Below, in pieces: positions 35,401-47,400 of a DNA stretch of 64,000 nucleotides. Source of the stretch: Prinia subflava (Eukaryota > Chordata > Aves > Passeriformes > Cisticolidae); contig NC_086259.1 in the NCBI RefSeq assembly GCF_021018805.1, positions 10,468,501 through 10,532,500 of the forward strand, written 5' to 3'. A model generated the notes under the pieces. The model worked only from the letters and a program-made list of their open reading frames with translations. It made no database searches and was not told where the DNA came from. Both the position numbers and the translations under genes were made by a program. Numbering within the stretch: the stretch's first letter is position 1; each line of letters starts with the position of its first letter.

Positions 35401-38400
35401 TGAATTGAAGTGGAGGAAATATGGCCCCTCTTTGATTTAAATGGAAATATGCTGTGCAGTCAGTACTGATATTAGTGACTCCCCAGCTGTTGATGTTAAA
35501 AATAATTTTCCCAATTTCTGTCATATGTGTTTTAGTGTTAAGTGCTGGGTTTTTCAGTCTCACTGAAATGACGAATGTTGAAAACATTTTGGATACTCTG
35601 TAAGGTATACTGAGTAATACTACAAAAAAAAAAGCCATAGTCAAAGATTAAGTAAACTTTTAAACTTAACTGCTTCTAGGGAATAAAATTATTGTCGAGA
35701 GAGATGTGACATGCTAGCCTTTTTGAATATGCAATCTGTTTTGATTTAAAGATCTTTCACAATTGGTATTTTCCTCTTAATCAAATGATACCTATTTTTC
35801 ACGTCTGTCATCTTGTCAACATGTTGTGCTATAAGCAAGCACTGAAAATGCATACTTTAAAAATAGGAAAAATTTAAAAGGCGGCCGCCAATATTATCAT
35901 AGGATCGTTTTCTGGGGACTGACCAAGACAATGATCCATTGCAGCACGTTTTTCTGTTTTTCCAGTAGCCTTTATACTTTGAATAAGCTGGTTCACTTAC
36001 ATTCTAATTGAATTGGTATTTTACCATTGCATCTAATGTATTATAAAATGTGAGCAGAATTTGTTAAATTAGGCTGTTCAAGCATGCTGTGGAAGAAAAG
36101 CTACCTCTGTGCTTTATTCAGTGTGTGGTTATTTCTCTGACCAAGCCTGACTTCCCTTTCTGTAGGTATTTGCCAGAAGTGAGGCACTAAGACAAAAGGT
36201 GGGCAGCTTCCTGCTGGTTCTGAAGAGTTCTCACCCACTTGTCCTTCCTTTCATCCCTTGAGCAGGTTCAGTGACTCCTCCAAGTAGCAGAAGAGTACCA
36301 AGAATAGACCATGGAGGGCTGGGCAGTTTAGAACCCTTCATACCTGGAATGCTTCTGAATCTGGGCTGGTAACGAACAGAGAGCGTGGAAGAACTGGGGG
36401 ACAGTGGAGGGAAATACTGACAGCAGTAAACTTCCTGAGGATGAAAGTGGGTTTTGCTTCCATCATAAAAATGTTCTTACAAGGCCACTTCCATGAGAAA
36501 TCTAGAGGGAACACTGTAACTGAAATCCTGATGGCCATTAAGGCCATTAATGCCAACAGCCATTAAAGTCCTGTTGCTTTTTCTTGCTCAGAGATGGATG
36601 TGCTGTGCTGGTTTTTAGTGCGACTGGGACACACATGCTGAAGCTACCTTGGATGTTGGTTTTAAAGGGAAAGAAAGCTCTTCATGTGATGCTCTTTTTG
36701 GAGGTAGTTTGGGTAGGTTTTTGTCTTCTGGTCTTCTTCTCTGGTTGGTAAGAAAAAAAAAACCCATGAGAAAATAACTTTCTCAGTGGCACACAAAAGT
36801 GGTGGTCATATAGAACATGGATGGGTAAGTGGCAACTTGTGAAAATTCCGTTTAATTTTGAATTAGTTGCAAAGAGTTGTTTTCTGTTCTGAAGACTTCT
36901 GCAGTCAATTCTTCATTATTTTACTTTTAAATCATCATTTAAAAGGATTTTGTCACCTTAAATTAGAGCAGCTAATGTTATTTCTGGAGTTTAAAAGGTA
37001 ATTTAAAAAAAAAAAAGCTGGGGATAGAAGGTATCTGGCGTTACGTGTTAAATAAACTTTTCCAATTGTAAAATCAGGCATATGTATGTGTATGTGTTCC
37101 AGAAGAAGTAAATTCTTATCTGTACTGTCCAAGAAGGTGTTGGATGATGTCAGATTACAGTGGATCAATATATTTTAGAGCTTTACCTGGGGATTTTGAA
37201 CCCTAATGACTACTCTTCTTAAAACAGAAATATCTGTTTGATTTTTCTTATCTGTAACTATTTGATGAAGTATTTTACAGACTTTTTTCCAGATGCCCAC
37301 ATATGACTTGTTTCAAACAGTGAACTGAAACCTGAATTGCCTATTATAGAGTAGAGAGTTTAGTCATCCCTATTTTTTAAGGAGTCAAGTAATTGCAAAA
37401 TTTGTAATGTTAAGATTAGGCAATAATGCAAGAAAAAACCAGAAGTTTTCTGCTGGACCATTTTGACCCTTAGATTAAAGAAGAAAATCTAGAAGTAGAG
37501 GTAGAGGTATGGCATGATTGTGAATTTAGTCTGAGCCTAGTAACTCAGTGGTGCATCCACCAGGTGCCTTGGATATGATAACATTTTTTTCACGGACAGG
37601 AGCCCATGGTTTTCTCATGGTAGGTGTAGTGATGCTGCCATAGTGCACCACAGGGTGTGCCCTGCATCAGGCTTAGAACAATGCAAGTTCTGGGTGTTCT
37701 GGCCCTGCACAGGAAAAAGAGCCCTGAGAAGTTTTGCTGAGGCAGTGGGGTTTGTTGGCATTGTCTGCCATTTTTCAAACAGCTCTTACATTACAGACTG
37801 GAACCCAAGGGAAGTGGCTACATGATGGGCACAGAACACCAAGCCACTGAAAACTGAAACACATTAAATGCAGCAGCTTGGCAGAGCAAGCGACATGAAG
37901 TTCTCAATTTCTTTTATTTCCAGGCAATTGAGTATGCTCCATTACATAGTGCCTCCTTTAAGAGTTACCATGCAAATTACACACAGTTTTCATACCACTA
38001 CTAAATATTCAGAAAAGGATTCTAACTATAGTTGGCACTGAGCCCCAAAATACTTTCTTCAAACAATCTCTTCCAAATGGAAGCAAAATGTGTGCTGCAG
38101 ACTCATTCTGTAACTTCTGCTGCTGCCTCTGCAGCACACCCAGGTTAGCAGCTGCATACATGGATGTGGCTTGATCTTCCCCCCATGAATGATAAGGCAA
38201 GTCACTGATTAAGAAGCTCCTACTAATGACAACTATGGTATCTTCACTATATTAGTGGCAAAACATGATTAGTGATATTATTGGGTTCTGTAGCATTGAA
38301 GTGTGAAACAACATCCTATGTAGAGAGAGTGTGACGTGCCAACAGGTGCATGTTTCATCTTAGAAACATGACTAGTTTAAGGTTGCTGACCTTTCCACTA

Positions 38401-41400
38401 GTGTTTTCATTTCCACAGAAATTTAAAATTTGGTTATAAGGATGGTGCTAAATGCCTTGTGAGGTATAAACCACATTCACATCCCAAATCACAGATGTAT
38501 GTTCTGAAGCGATTGTTACACAGATAGAAACTGTTGTCTGGCCACAGTGCTGTAATTGTTAGCCATTCATTTACCAACATTAGAGATAACAAGTATGGAA
38601 GATGAAAATGATAGACTCTCACCTGGTGTGTGTGTATATATTAATCTACCTGTAGCATGTCTATTTTAATTTAGGTTAGGTTTCATAAATGTGCGTCTTG
38701 AAATTCTGTATCCATTAAACACTGAGACATTCATTAGCGGTTACAGTAAGCTAGAAAAAGAAGGAAGTATATCATCAGCATATTGGAAGAGCCACAATTT
38801 GGAATACTTCATTGGCTCTCTTAATAGTTGCAAATATGCACCAAGGAGAATGGAAAAATGATAGAACCCCACAGCTCTTCATGTGCCAATGCTCTTGGCT
38901 TTGTGAAGCAATCCCAGCAGATGGTATGGGGCAACTGTTGAACAGGAAAATAAAAAACAGTTCAGAAGGGAACTCTGGAGGGAGTTGTCTCTGGAGAAAA
39001 GAAACCCTGTTGCATATTTAGGTGATCTTCCCATTAGTTGTGCAGAAATAGTCTGATTAAATGAAAATCTAATTTCATTTTACTGTCTAAAGAAAACTAC
39101 ATCTCTTGCTGGGATTGCCATGCAGCAAAGGAGATGCCTTTCTGCACGCACATGGGGTGACACACATGGATATTATAAGTCATCTTCTACAGATGGACTC
39201 TGTCAAGGCTGTGAGGTTTTGGGTTTTTTAATAAACTTTTTAATTACAAATCCACCATTAAAAGTCATGAGACGACTTAGTTTTGCAGACTATTCTAAAG
39301 GAAAGAAGTTCAGAGTGCTAATATAGAATTCAGAAATCACTGAGTTGAGTTCATGCTTTGGGGGTTTTTTAAAGTTGCATTCCTAAATACAACTTTATAA
39401 TTCAAATGATGAAAGGATATAACTTGAAGAATTTTCACTGTAGTGAGTTAAAAGCAACTGAAGTTTTCAAATTTTCATGTGATTATAATGTGAAAAAATG
39501 AGAAGCTAATTTGGACAAAGTCCCCAAACTATTGATCATTGCAATTTATTTATTTGTGGTATGGTTCTGATATAAATACTGTTTTGGTGACTTAACATGC
39601 ACAAAGAGATGCCTTGTTTAGTAATAAACATGAACAAAGGTGATGTAGTAATGCATAAAGATCAAAATTCTATGTGGCTAATTTTAGCTGCTTTTAATGC
39701 AGTTGATGTCAAGGTCATATTGATTTCCTGAAGCAGACTCAAGAACCTGTTAGGCTCTCAAGGCAGACAGTGCTTGGTCTGAGCATCATCCTGCAGGTGT
39801 GTACTGCTACCAGCAGGAGTGAAAGAATCACTCAAGGCTTTGCAGATGTAAACCTTAGCTTTCTGTTGTTGGACTCCTTGGGGTCAGAATTTAGCTCTTG
39901 GTGGTAGCTAATCTAAGTGGTCAGTAGATCCACAAGTGAAAAACATTATTACAATAAAGTGCCTTGTATAATTCAATCACAAATGTGTGACCTGTTAAAA
40001 TCTCAGAGAAAAGCATTGTCATTCCTAGAATATGTCAAGAATGGATGCAGCTTTGGAGAGATACTTAGTCTGAAAGGTTTTGTGCAATCACAGAATTTAA
40101 AGTAATGCTGCTCTATTGTGAACGGCCATACCTGCTGTAGAAAAGGTGTTCTTACAGTGGAAGCCATGTTTTACTATTGGAACAGATAAGGCAGGATTTG
40201 GGAGGGTTTTCTAGGAGGCAGAAGTAATTTCAGTGTTAAACTTGCCTTCTCTTTGGGGCTTCTTTTGTAGTGATATGCAGAGGATCTAAAGGAATTATTT
40301 GTTGTGGCACAAATGAAAATGGGTTCAGGCCTTAGAGGAAAAAACCCTGATGTGTAAGTGTTGAGGATGGTGGTTTGTCCTTGCTGGGGGAAGGACGGTC
40401 ATGCCAGTGAAGGTCTTCAAATGAATGTCCTGTGCAACCACAACAAAGTGTTGGAGGAAATGCCTTTCTATGAAAAGCCTACTCAGCAGAGCTGGTATTG
40501 TAAAGATGCTGTCATAATTCTGCTTCTTGATATTGCCTGGTAACTTGACTGCTTTTACACTGTTCAACTAGGAAATCATTCAGATGTGTGTAGGGTACCT
40601 TCTACTCCTGTGAGACAGCATGTCAAATTCCCTTGAACAGTGCCAGAAAGATGCTCCCCTGGCTGTGGCTCAGGGCATGTGTGGGGAATTGTGCAGCTGT
40701 TGTGTGATCTGTTCCTGAGTATTTTTCCGGGCCGGCTCTGCGGTGTGAGCACGGCCAGGGCCCATACCTGCTGCTGCTGCTAATGGCTCCTGCAGGCAGC
40801 AGCAGCGGTGTGAATTGCAGGTGATTCCTGCCAATCTCCCTGCTGCCCACAGGACTGCACGAAGCAGCAGGGAGCTGACAGGAGGCTGTTCCCTGCGCTC
40901 GCTGCTGCTTGGCAAAGCCATTAGCAGCAGCACATACCCTGGAGCTCCCTCTGTGCACACTCAAGACAACATTGCATTGCTTTGCATTCGCTCATATTTG
41001 GATGATTATTTTTGCAATCGTGAAAAGTACAACCCTATTTTTCCAAATAAAATCTTCAGGTTTTAAATATGTGGTGGCCTCAGGGTTTTCCTTTCCACCT
41101 TCTCCTATGTGTTTGTCAGTTAAAAATTTCTTATTCTAGATGGAATAGGTTTGTGAGCCATTGGTGAGAGGATGTATTTCTTTAGGATGTTTTATCTGTG
41201 TTCCATCTCACTCAGGGGGAGCGGTATTTTCAGCTTGCGAGAGGCTTTGCCCTTTTTTTTGTAGATGCTGGTGAACCTTTGAAATGGTTTTCATTGTGCA
41301 TGATGATTTACAATTGTTCAATCATTTTATAGCTGTGCGTATTTTCCAATCATGAAATTATTACCAGACTAAAAGAGCTCTCCTGAATTAAATGGCTTTT

Positions 41401-44400
41401 GTTGCTAAGTACACACAGATCTTGTCCTCTGTAGTGCAAGCGTTCTGTGTTTCATGTTCTAATTTCAAAACACTTGTGTTGCTTTCCAGTGTTGTTTTTT
41501 GTGACAATGGTGACTTTCTTGATGAAGGTTTCATTACAGATTTATTTGGCTTAGAATGGCTGGCTGGTGCCTTCCTGCATCTTCATGAATGTCATTTCCA
41601 TACGGTTAGAAATGCCAAAGCAAAATTTAACAAACCCCATGGTCTTGGATTTCTAACAAATAGCTTAATGTTTGTGCAGTGCAGGAGACAGAATTCGGAA
41701 GGGACAGTACAGAGCAAGACGCAGAGGAATTATAACATAGAGGAGCCTTGTCTAGCATACTCACAGTTGTACAGTAAGAGTGTAGTAAATGTTGTTGAGA
41801 AATAAATTGGGAAGCAGCTTTGAGCTCTGAGAAAATGTAGCAAAGAAACTTTGTTTTAAAAGAATAAAATATATAGAAAGAGACTAAAAGGATTCACGAA
41901 AAAGCCACCATTTCTGGATTACCTACTTAATTATTAAGCATTTTTTGTTTGTTTCTTGCTGGCCCAGGAATGTTCAAGAACAGACCAATGTAACCGTACT
42001 GGCTTTAGTAGCATTTGGCTTTTAGAACAGAAATTATACCAAGGGTACATTCGGATTTTTTTTTGTTTGTTTAGCTGATCTCAAAATGTAAAATGGTTGA
42101 TTATTTACCATTTTTACTAAGATATGAAATAATAGCCCTAAATGATAAATCCCTATAATTTACTACAGTTACTGTAAAAATAATGGAGAAACATGTTGGC
42201 TAGAGTTCTCAAAAGTAAAATTAAAATGTAGTAATTGTCTTTGTGATGCTGCTGCATATTTACAGAAATATCCCTGAATTAAAGTGGTATTGTTAAGAAA
42301 ATAATAAATTTTAAAGTATTGGTACCACTAGTGTTTCTACTGGACAAGGAACTTAATTTTGAAATTAATCTTAAGTAGAAGTGAAATTATCTTTTAGAGT
42401 AATTACTAATCTTGACAATTTCAAAATCTTTGCCATATTTTAAATTTTCTATGGAAAAACATATATCTTGCAAAAAAAAAGGTATATGTATATAGGGAGC
42501 AAAACCAAATCAAGTCCCAATCTTTCTTCATTCTTCTTGAGTGGGTTTTTGAGAATCAAGGGTATTGCTAGGATGGAGCTATGCTGTCAGAAGCTTGTTT
42601 TTTTTTTTTTCCTGATAACCTTGCAAAACTCCCCATCTTCTTTTTGATTTTATTTGATATGTTCACAATACACGTTTTAAAACTTGTCTGATTTTTTTAA
42701 AATAGCACTTAACCCAACCTGGGAATGAAGAGGCGCTTACCAGAGAGCCGTGTCCCGAGGAGGTCTCCACCGCAGGGTCCCGCAGGTCTGGGCAGGGGCA
42801 CAGGGATAAAACCCAGCAGTTCTTCCATTTTCTGTAGGAAGCAGGGAAGCCTGTCAGCAAATGATTACAGTCACTAATACCAGCTTATAGTAACGAAGTA
42901 AATGCAAGAAAAATAATAATTTCAAAAAAATGAAAAAGCTTGGCGCGCAGAATCTGTTTGTGAGGCCCCAGGGTGGATTCGGCCGCTGTCCCCCCGTGCC
43001 CTCCCCCGGGCTGGAGCCGCAGGGTTGCGGTGCGGAGCCAGCCCGGCACAGCGCCCGGTTCCCACGGCTTTCCAAGGGAGCGAGCAGCCGCTGTGGGCGG
43101 CGCTGCGGGCGGGGAGCGGGAAGGGTTAAAGCCGATCCCCGCGGGGGTTAAACGTGGAGCCTAATGGAATAATGACGGGTAGCACCATCTGCTGGCCTAG
43201 TTCCGCGGGGAGCGGGTCTAACCAGCGCTAATATTGGCGCTGATGCCTTTTGATGCTTTGTGCGTTTCTTTGCGCGCTTTGTTGGGATCCGGCGGTCCGC
43301 GCACGGCGGGGCCGGGCCGGGCCGGGGGCGGCGGGCGCGCGCCGGGCAGGGCGCGGGGATGCTGCTGAGGCGAACGAGTGCTCGGGGAGGGCTGTGCGCG
43401 GCCCGGCTGCCGCTCGCTAAATAGGCCATTTAGCAATCTTCTCCCCATGCTTTTCTCCTGAGCACTGCCGGGGGTGCTGGAAAAGCGGAGGGCAAGTCTT
43501 TGTCTGACGCCAAAAATGTCTTCAGTGAAGAGGCCAAGAGGAAGGGTAAGTGAGAGCCTGAATGAGTGGGAGGAGGAGGGGTTCTTTGGGCTAAAAGGCT
43601 AATGGGATTGAATAACCTTCCTTATTACTGGCTGCTGCTGCGGGAGCCGCATCGCCATCTTGAGCTGTTCCCGAGCTGGGTCCGGCTGTTTGTTCCAGCC
43701 CCGGGGCTTTAAGGTGGCATCGGGAGCGGCCCCGTCCCTGCCTCCCGCCCCCGGCGCCCATGAGGCACCTATAGAACATGTATCCCGGGAAGTGCGCGGG
43801 GTCTGGCCACAAAATGTGTGTGGAAATTCCTGCTGGCTTTTCTTCCTGCTCTAGGCAGAGGCGCATTTACGGGTGAGAACGTAACATAACTGTTATCTGC
43901 TGGGGTTTTGTGTTTGAATAGGAAATTCTTTCCATTCCTCAAAGGGGGAGGGGAGGAAAGCAAAAACATGTCTTCTGGCTGGCTGCAGGAGAGGCTCATC
44001 AGCCCCGTAAACAATTCTGCGTCCATGAAACGGGCATTAAAAACCCGAAGATAAAAACAAGTTGCGTCTTTTATCCAAGGCATGGACTGTACGTTGATCT
44101 AAATAAAAGAAACGCTGCTTTCTGATCTGTGTATGGATATAGAGCTGTGTAATTTTAGTTTTGGTTTTATCTTTTGTCTGTTTTTTAATCTTGGTGTTGT
44201 TCGAGCATCTGTTGTGTTCGTCACTGAGTTAGTCCTGTAGATCATTCGTCTGCTTTAAGGTAACTGTGGTCCTGGTACCCTACCAAAGGCAAAGCATTGA
44301 TGCTGTTACCGTCAGGAGCTCCTCGCTTTTTCATCTTTTACTGGAGATGTTGGACGTGTGTGTCGAATGTATGGGAATGCTGCAAAGGTTAAGGATTGGT

Positions 44401-47400
44401 TTCTTTATTACAGAGGTGGAGAGAAGGCTGAGAGTATTTCAGAAGGGTATTTTTTACTGACTTTGAATACTTGGATTGGTTGTCTAAAATGAACAATTGA
44501 TGTAGTTATTTTGAAACCCACGCCATTCTGTGATATAAACTGAATTCCTCATTTTTTTGCGTGTCTGCATAAGTCCCTGGCAGTTACATTTTTAAAAAAT
44601 GCGTATCCGTATCAAAAATGTTTGCACTTTATATTCTTAAAATAAGGAGGATTTAATTTACTTTTTGTTTCTTGCTACAGCCTCCTTCCAAGAAGACTGA
44701 TGGTTCAGGATCATATACTAAGTTGCAGAATACCCAGGTGAGGACAATGTCTGAAAAGAAGCAGAAGAAAAAAACAGACTCGGAAAGTAAACAAGAGAAG
44801 GCGAATCGCATAATATCTGAAGCAATTGCAAAGGCAAAAGAGAGAGGAGAGAGAAACATTCCACGAGTAATGAGCCCTGAAAACTTCCCCAGTGTTTCAG
44901 CTGAAGGAAAAGAGGAAAAGAAGGGTAGAAAAGTTAAATCCAAACCGAAGGATAAGGAGAGCAAAAAGCCAAAACCCGTTTCCTCATCCAAAATTAAAGA
45001 GAAAACAAAAATTGGGTAAGTAAATTAAAACATTGTCTTCTCTTCAGACTGTAAATCCTTGATTAAAATGGAAACTGCTTACTGATAATGAAATGTTCTC
45101 CTCCACTGCCTACACAAAATTCTTCCTGATTAAGTCCATGTGTGGACTCTCTTATTCAGGAACAAGAATGCTCTGTTTTCTCTTTAGATAAAATCACTGT
45201 AGGAGTATCCTTTTGAAAGGAATTATTTTAAATACATATTCTAAAATATTCTGTACTGACTTTGAAGCATATACTGAAATATCTTTTATCTAGTTTTGTA
45301 ATCCATTCTGACTCCAAACTTAGGTTTTTCTGGACTATAAATGCTGTCTTTATCAATTTTGGCATCTAGCTTCAATACAGTGTGCGTGATAAACTGCACA
45401 GGGAGAAATTGGAAGTTTAATGAACTTGCATGCAAGAGAATATTCTTACAGATACCACATGTCTCAAAAGTAAAGCATATACTGAAAAGATTAAATTCTA
45501 AGAACTTTGTAGTCTTCACTCATATCAGTTTAATCTGCCCTCTTAGAAATTTTGCAGACTCAGCTGGGTCAGGCTGGGTGGATACCTTGGGATGAGGAGC
45601 TTTTGGAAGGCTTTAGGTGTTAGAGTGCTCCAGGGGTTTCAGAACTGGCCCATCTTGGGACTCCAGAGCTAACCTATGTTGCCTGTTTACTTTTAAAGGA
45701 GAGTGTGTGATTTCCAATGTTAAGTACGTCAGAACTTGAAATGGAAACCTTAGCTACAGTCTGATTTTTATTTTTTTTTAAATCCATGCTCTTTTTGCAG
45801 TAGCAGAAATATTAACTGGCATATCTCTCACATTTAAATGTCTCATATACATATGTATATTTTAATGTGTGGAACAGAAATGAATGTTCTTTTAATCACC
45901 CTATATATCTGTGTTTTTTTTCTTCTAGATATCAGTGCTTTTCTTACATGTTTGAAGTTAACAATTTTGAGTAGTTATCCTGTAGTCTGAAGGTTACTGC
46001 TCTATACCCAACTTCATTCTTAGCGTGAATTTTCATGGTGTTAATTTCTTCCTGTTCTGTGTGTGTGTTGCCATATGATGCTGCTTGTAAGTGCCCTGAG
46101 TAGTGCTTCCTTTGCTTTTTTTCTCCATCTAGTTTAAGGTGGGATTTTGGATGTGTACTCTAAAGTTGATTTCACTTTCACGTTTCTGAATTTACTCATG
46201 TTCTATAACAAGCATTTTGTGGGTCTGTCTAATCAGAAAAGTTAACACTGTTGTTGAGGTAGTGTTCCTGAAACGTTGTGGTTTGTCCTTAGTGTGGTTT
46301 TTCTTCATTCTTTTAGGATTATTGAGAAAACCTGCCAAAATACCATTGTTATGAAGTAGTATGTAGTTGCCATAATATTTCTACTGTTTTTAATCGGGGG
46401 GGAAGTAAACTGTTCCCTACAATTGATGATTGTGCACTGAGCTTTGTCTTGGTGAAACGCTTTGCTGTGCACAGCGCTTGGGATCAGTTTTCAGGATTTC
46501 ATCAGACAGCGTCAGTTGGGAAAGAGACATTTCTCAAACTGGGTTTTAACCATGGGGTTTGTGTGTGATGCAAAGTACATGCAAGCTGCTGGAGGAGCTC
46601 CCATTTAATTATGGGCAATGTTTCATCAGTTTGCATTGAGCTGTGAAGGTTTGCCTCCCCATTATTTACCAGTTTAATCAGCTAATGCCCCAGTAGCACT
46701 CTCCTAACTTAATCATGCTGTCAGGTATTGTTTTCCTTGCATAGAATATATACCTAAAGATGGAGCAGTCAGGTCCTCCTGGTCAGGAGCTGTGACGAGT
46801 CTTTTAGAGCCATGTATTACAGATTTTTGTTCATATTCACAGAATTCCATTTTATGTAGATGGACAGCAGCAAATCAAATGCTTTGAGACATCCACATAC
46901 TTCATTCTTGTATTCGAACAGATTCATGTGTTGTGTTGAATTAGCACTATTGTATATTATTGATATAAAAACAAAATAATAGCTGTTTAGCAAAGAATAC
47001 ACCAGGGATTTTGCAGAGCAGCAATTGCAATAAGGCCTTGATTTTTTTAAAGGACTAATCTTACCAAACTCTGCTTTCTATGCAAATGTAACTGCTGATA
47101 TTACAGCAGAATAATTACTACAAAATCACTGTACTTGTCTTTTCAGCCATGGTTAAAAAAAATTGTGATTAATAAAATATGTTTTATTCAGAGAAAACTA
47201 ATACTAAATAATAAGGAGTTTAGAAGACTAAACAGCTCTTGTAAAGGTTTTATCCTATCTGCTGTTCTTAAAAAATATTTCTTAATGAGTCTAAGCACAT
47301 CCTTGGAATTATTGTTAAGTTAAAATAGGATTGGGTTTTTAAGTGTGTGGGTTGCTCCATTGATTTTTTTTTTTTGTTACCTTAAAATAAACTTTGACTG

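Larger units (their letters stand above)
42940..43790 (+). promoter_or_regulatory. CHD9: Intragenic CpG island, candidate alternative CHD9 promoter
   Basis: About 850 bp of CpG-dense sequence lies isolated in AT-rich intron 2, ending 0.9 kb upstream of exon 3. It includes a (GCCGG)n run at 43311-43326, several GCGCGC words and a CTCF-like site at 43181-43195. A TATA-like TAAATA (43418-43423) lies about 30 bases before a plausible start near 43450. It is followed by a short coding segment with a perfect donor at 43546. CpG islands inside vertebrate genes commonly mark alternative promoters. Confidence 0.65.
26402..44680 (+). other. CHD9: CHD9 intron 2 (18.3 kb)
   Basis: Bounded by GTACGT at 26402 and TTGCTACAG ending at 44680. 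Most of it is AT-rich and featureless. It contains two CR1 pieces (30621-30673, 32520-32815), a 28-bp tandem repeat (29341-29420), an isolated GGCGGCCGCC (35880-35889), an imperfect palindrome (40755-40942) and an intragenic CpG island (about 42940-43790) with a candidate alternative first exon. A 137-codon open frame at 41392-41805 has no recognisable features and is probably chance. Confidence 0.8.

Noticed and set aside
41392..41805. 137-codon + strand frame in intron 2
   Set aside because: No motif or splice context, and one frame of this length is expected by chance in 64 kb read in six frames.
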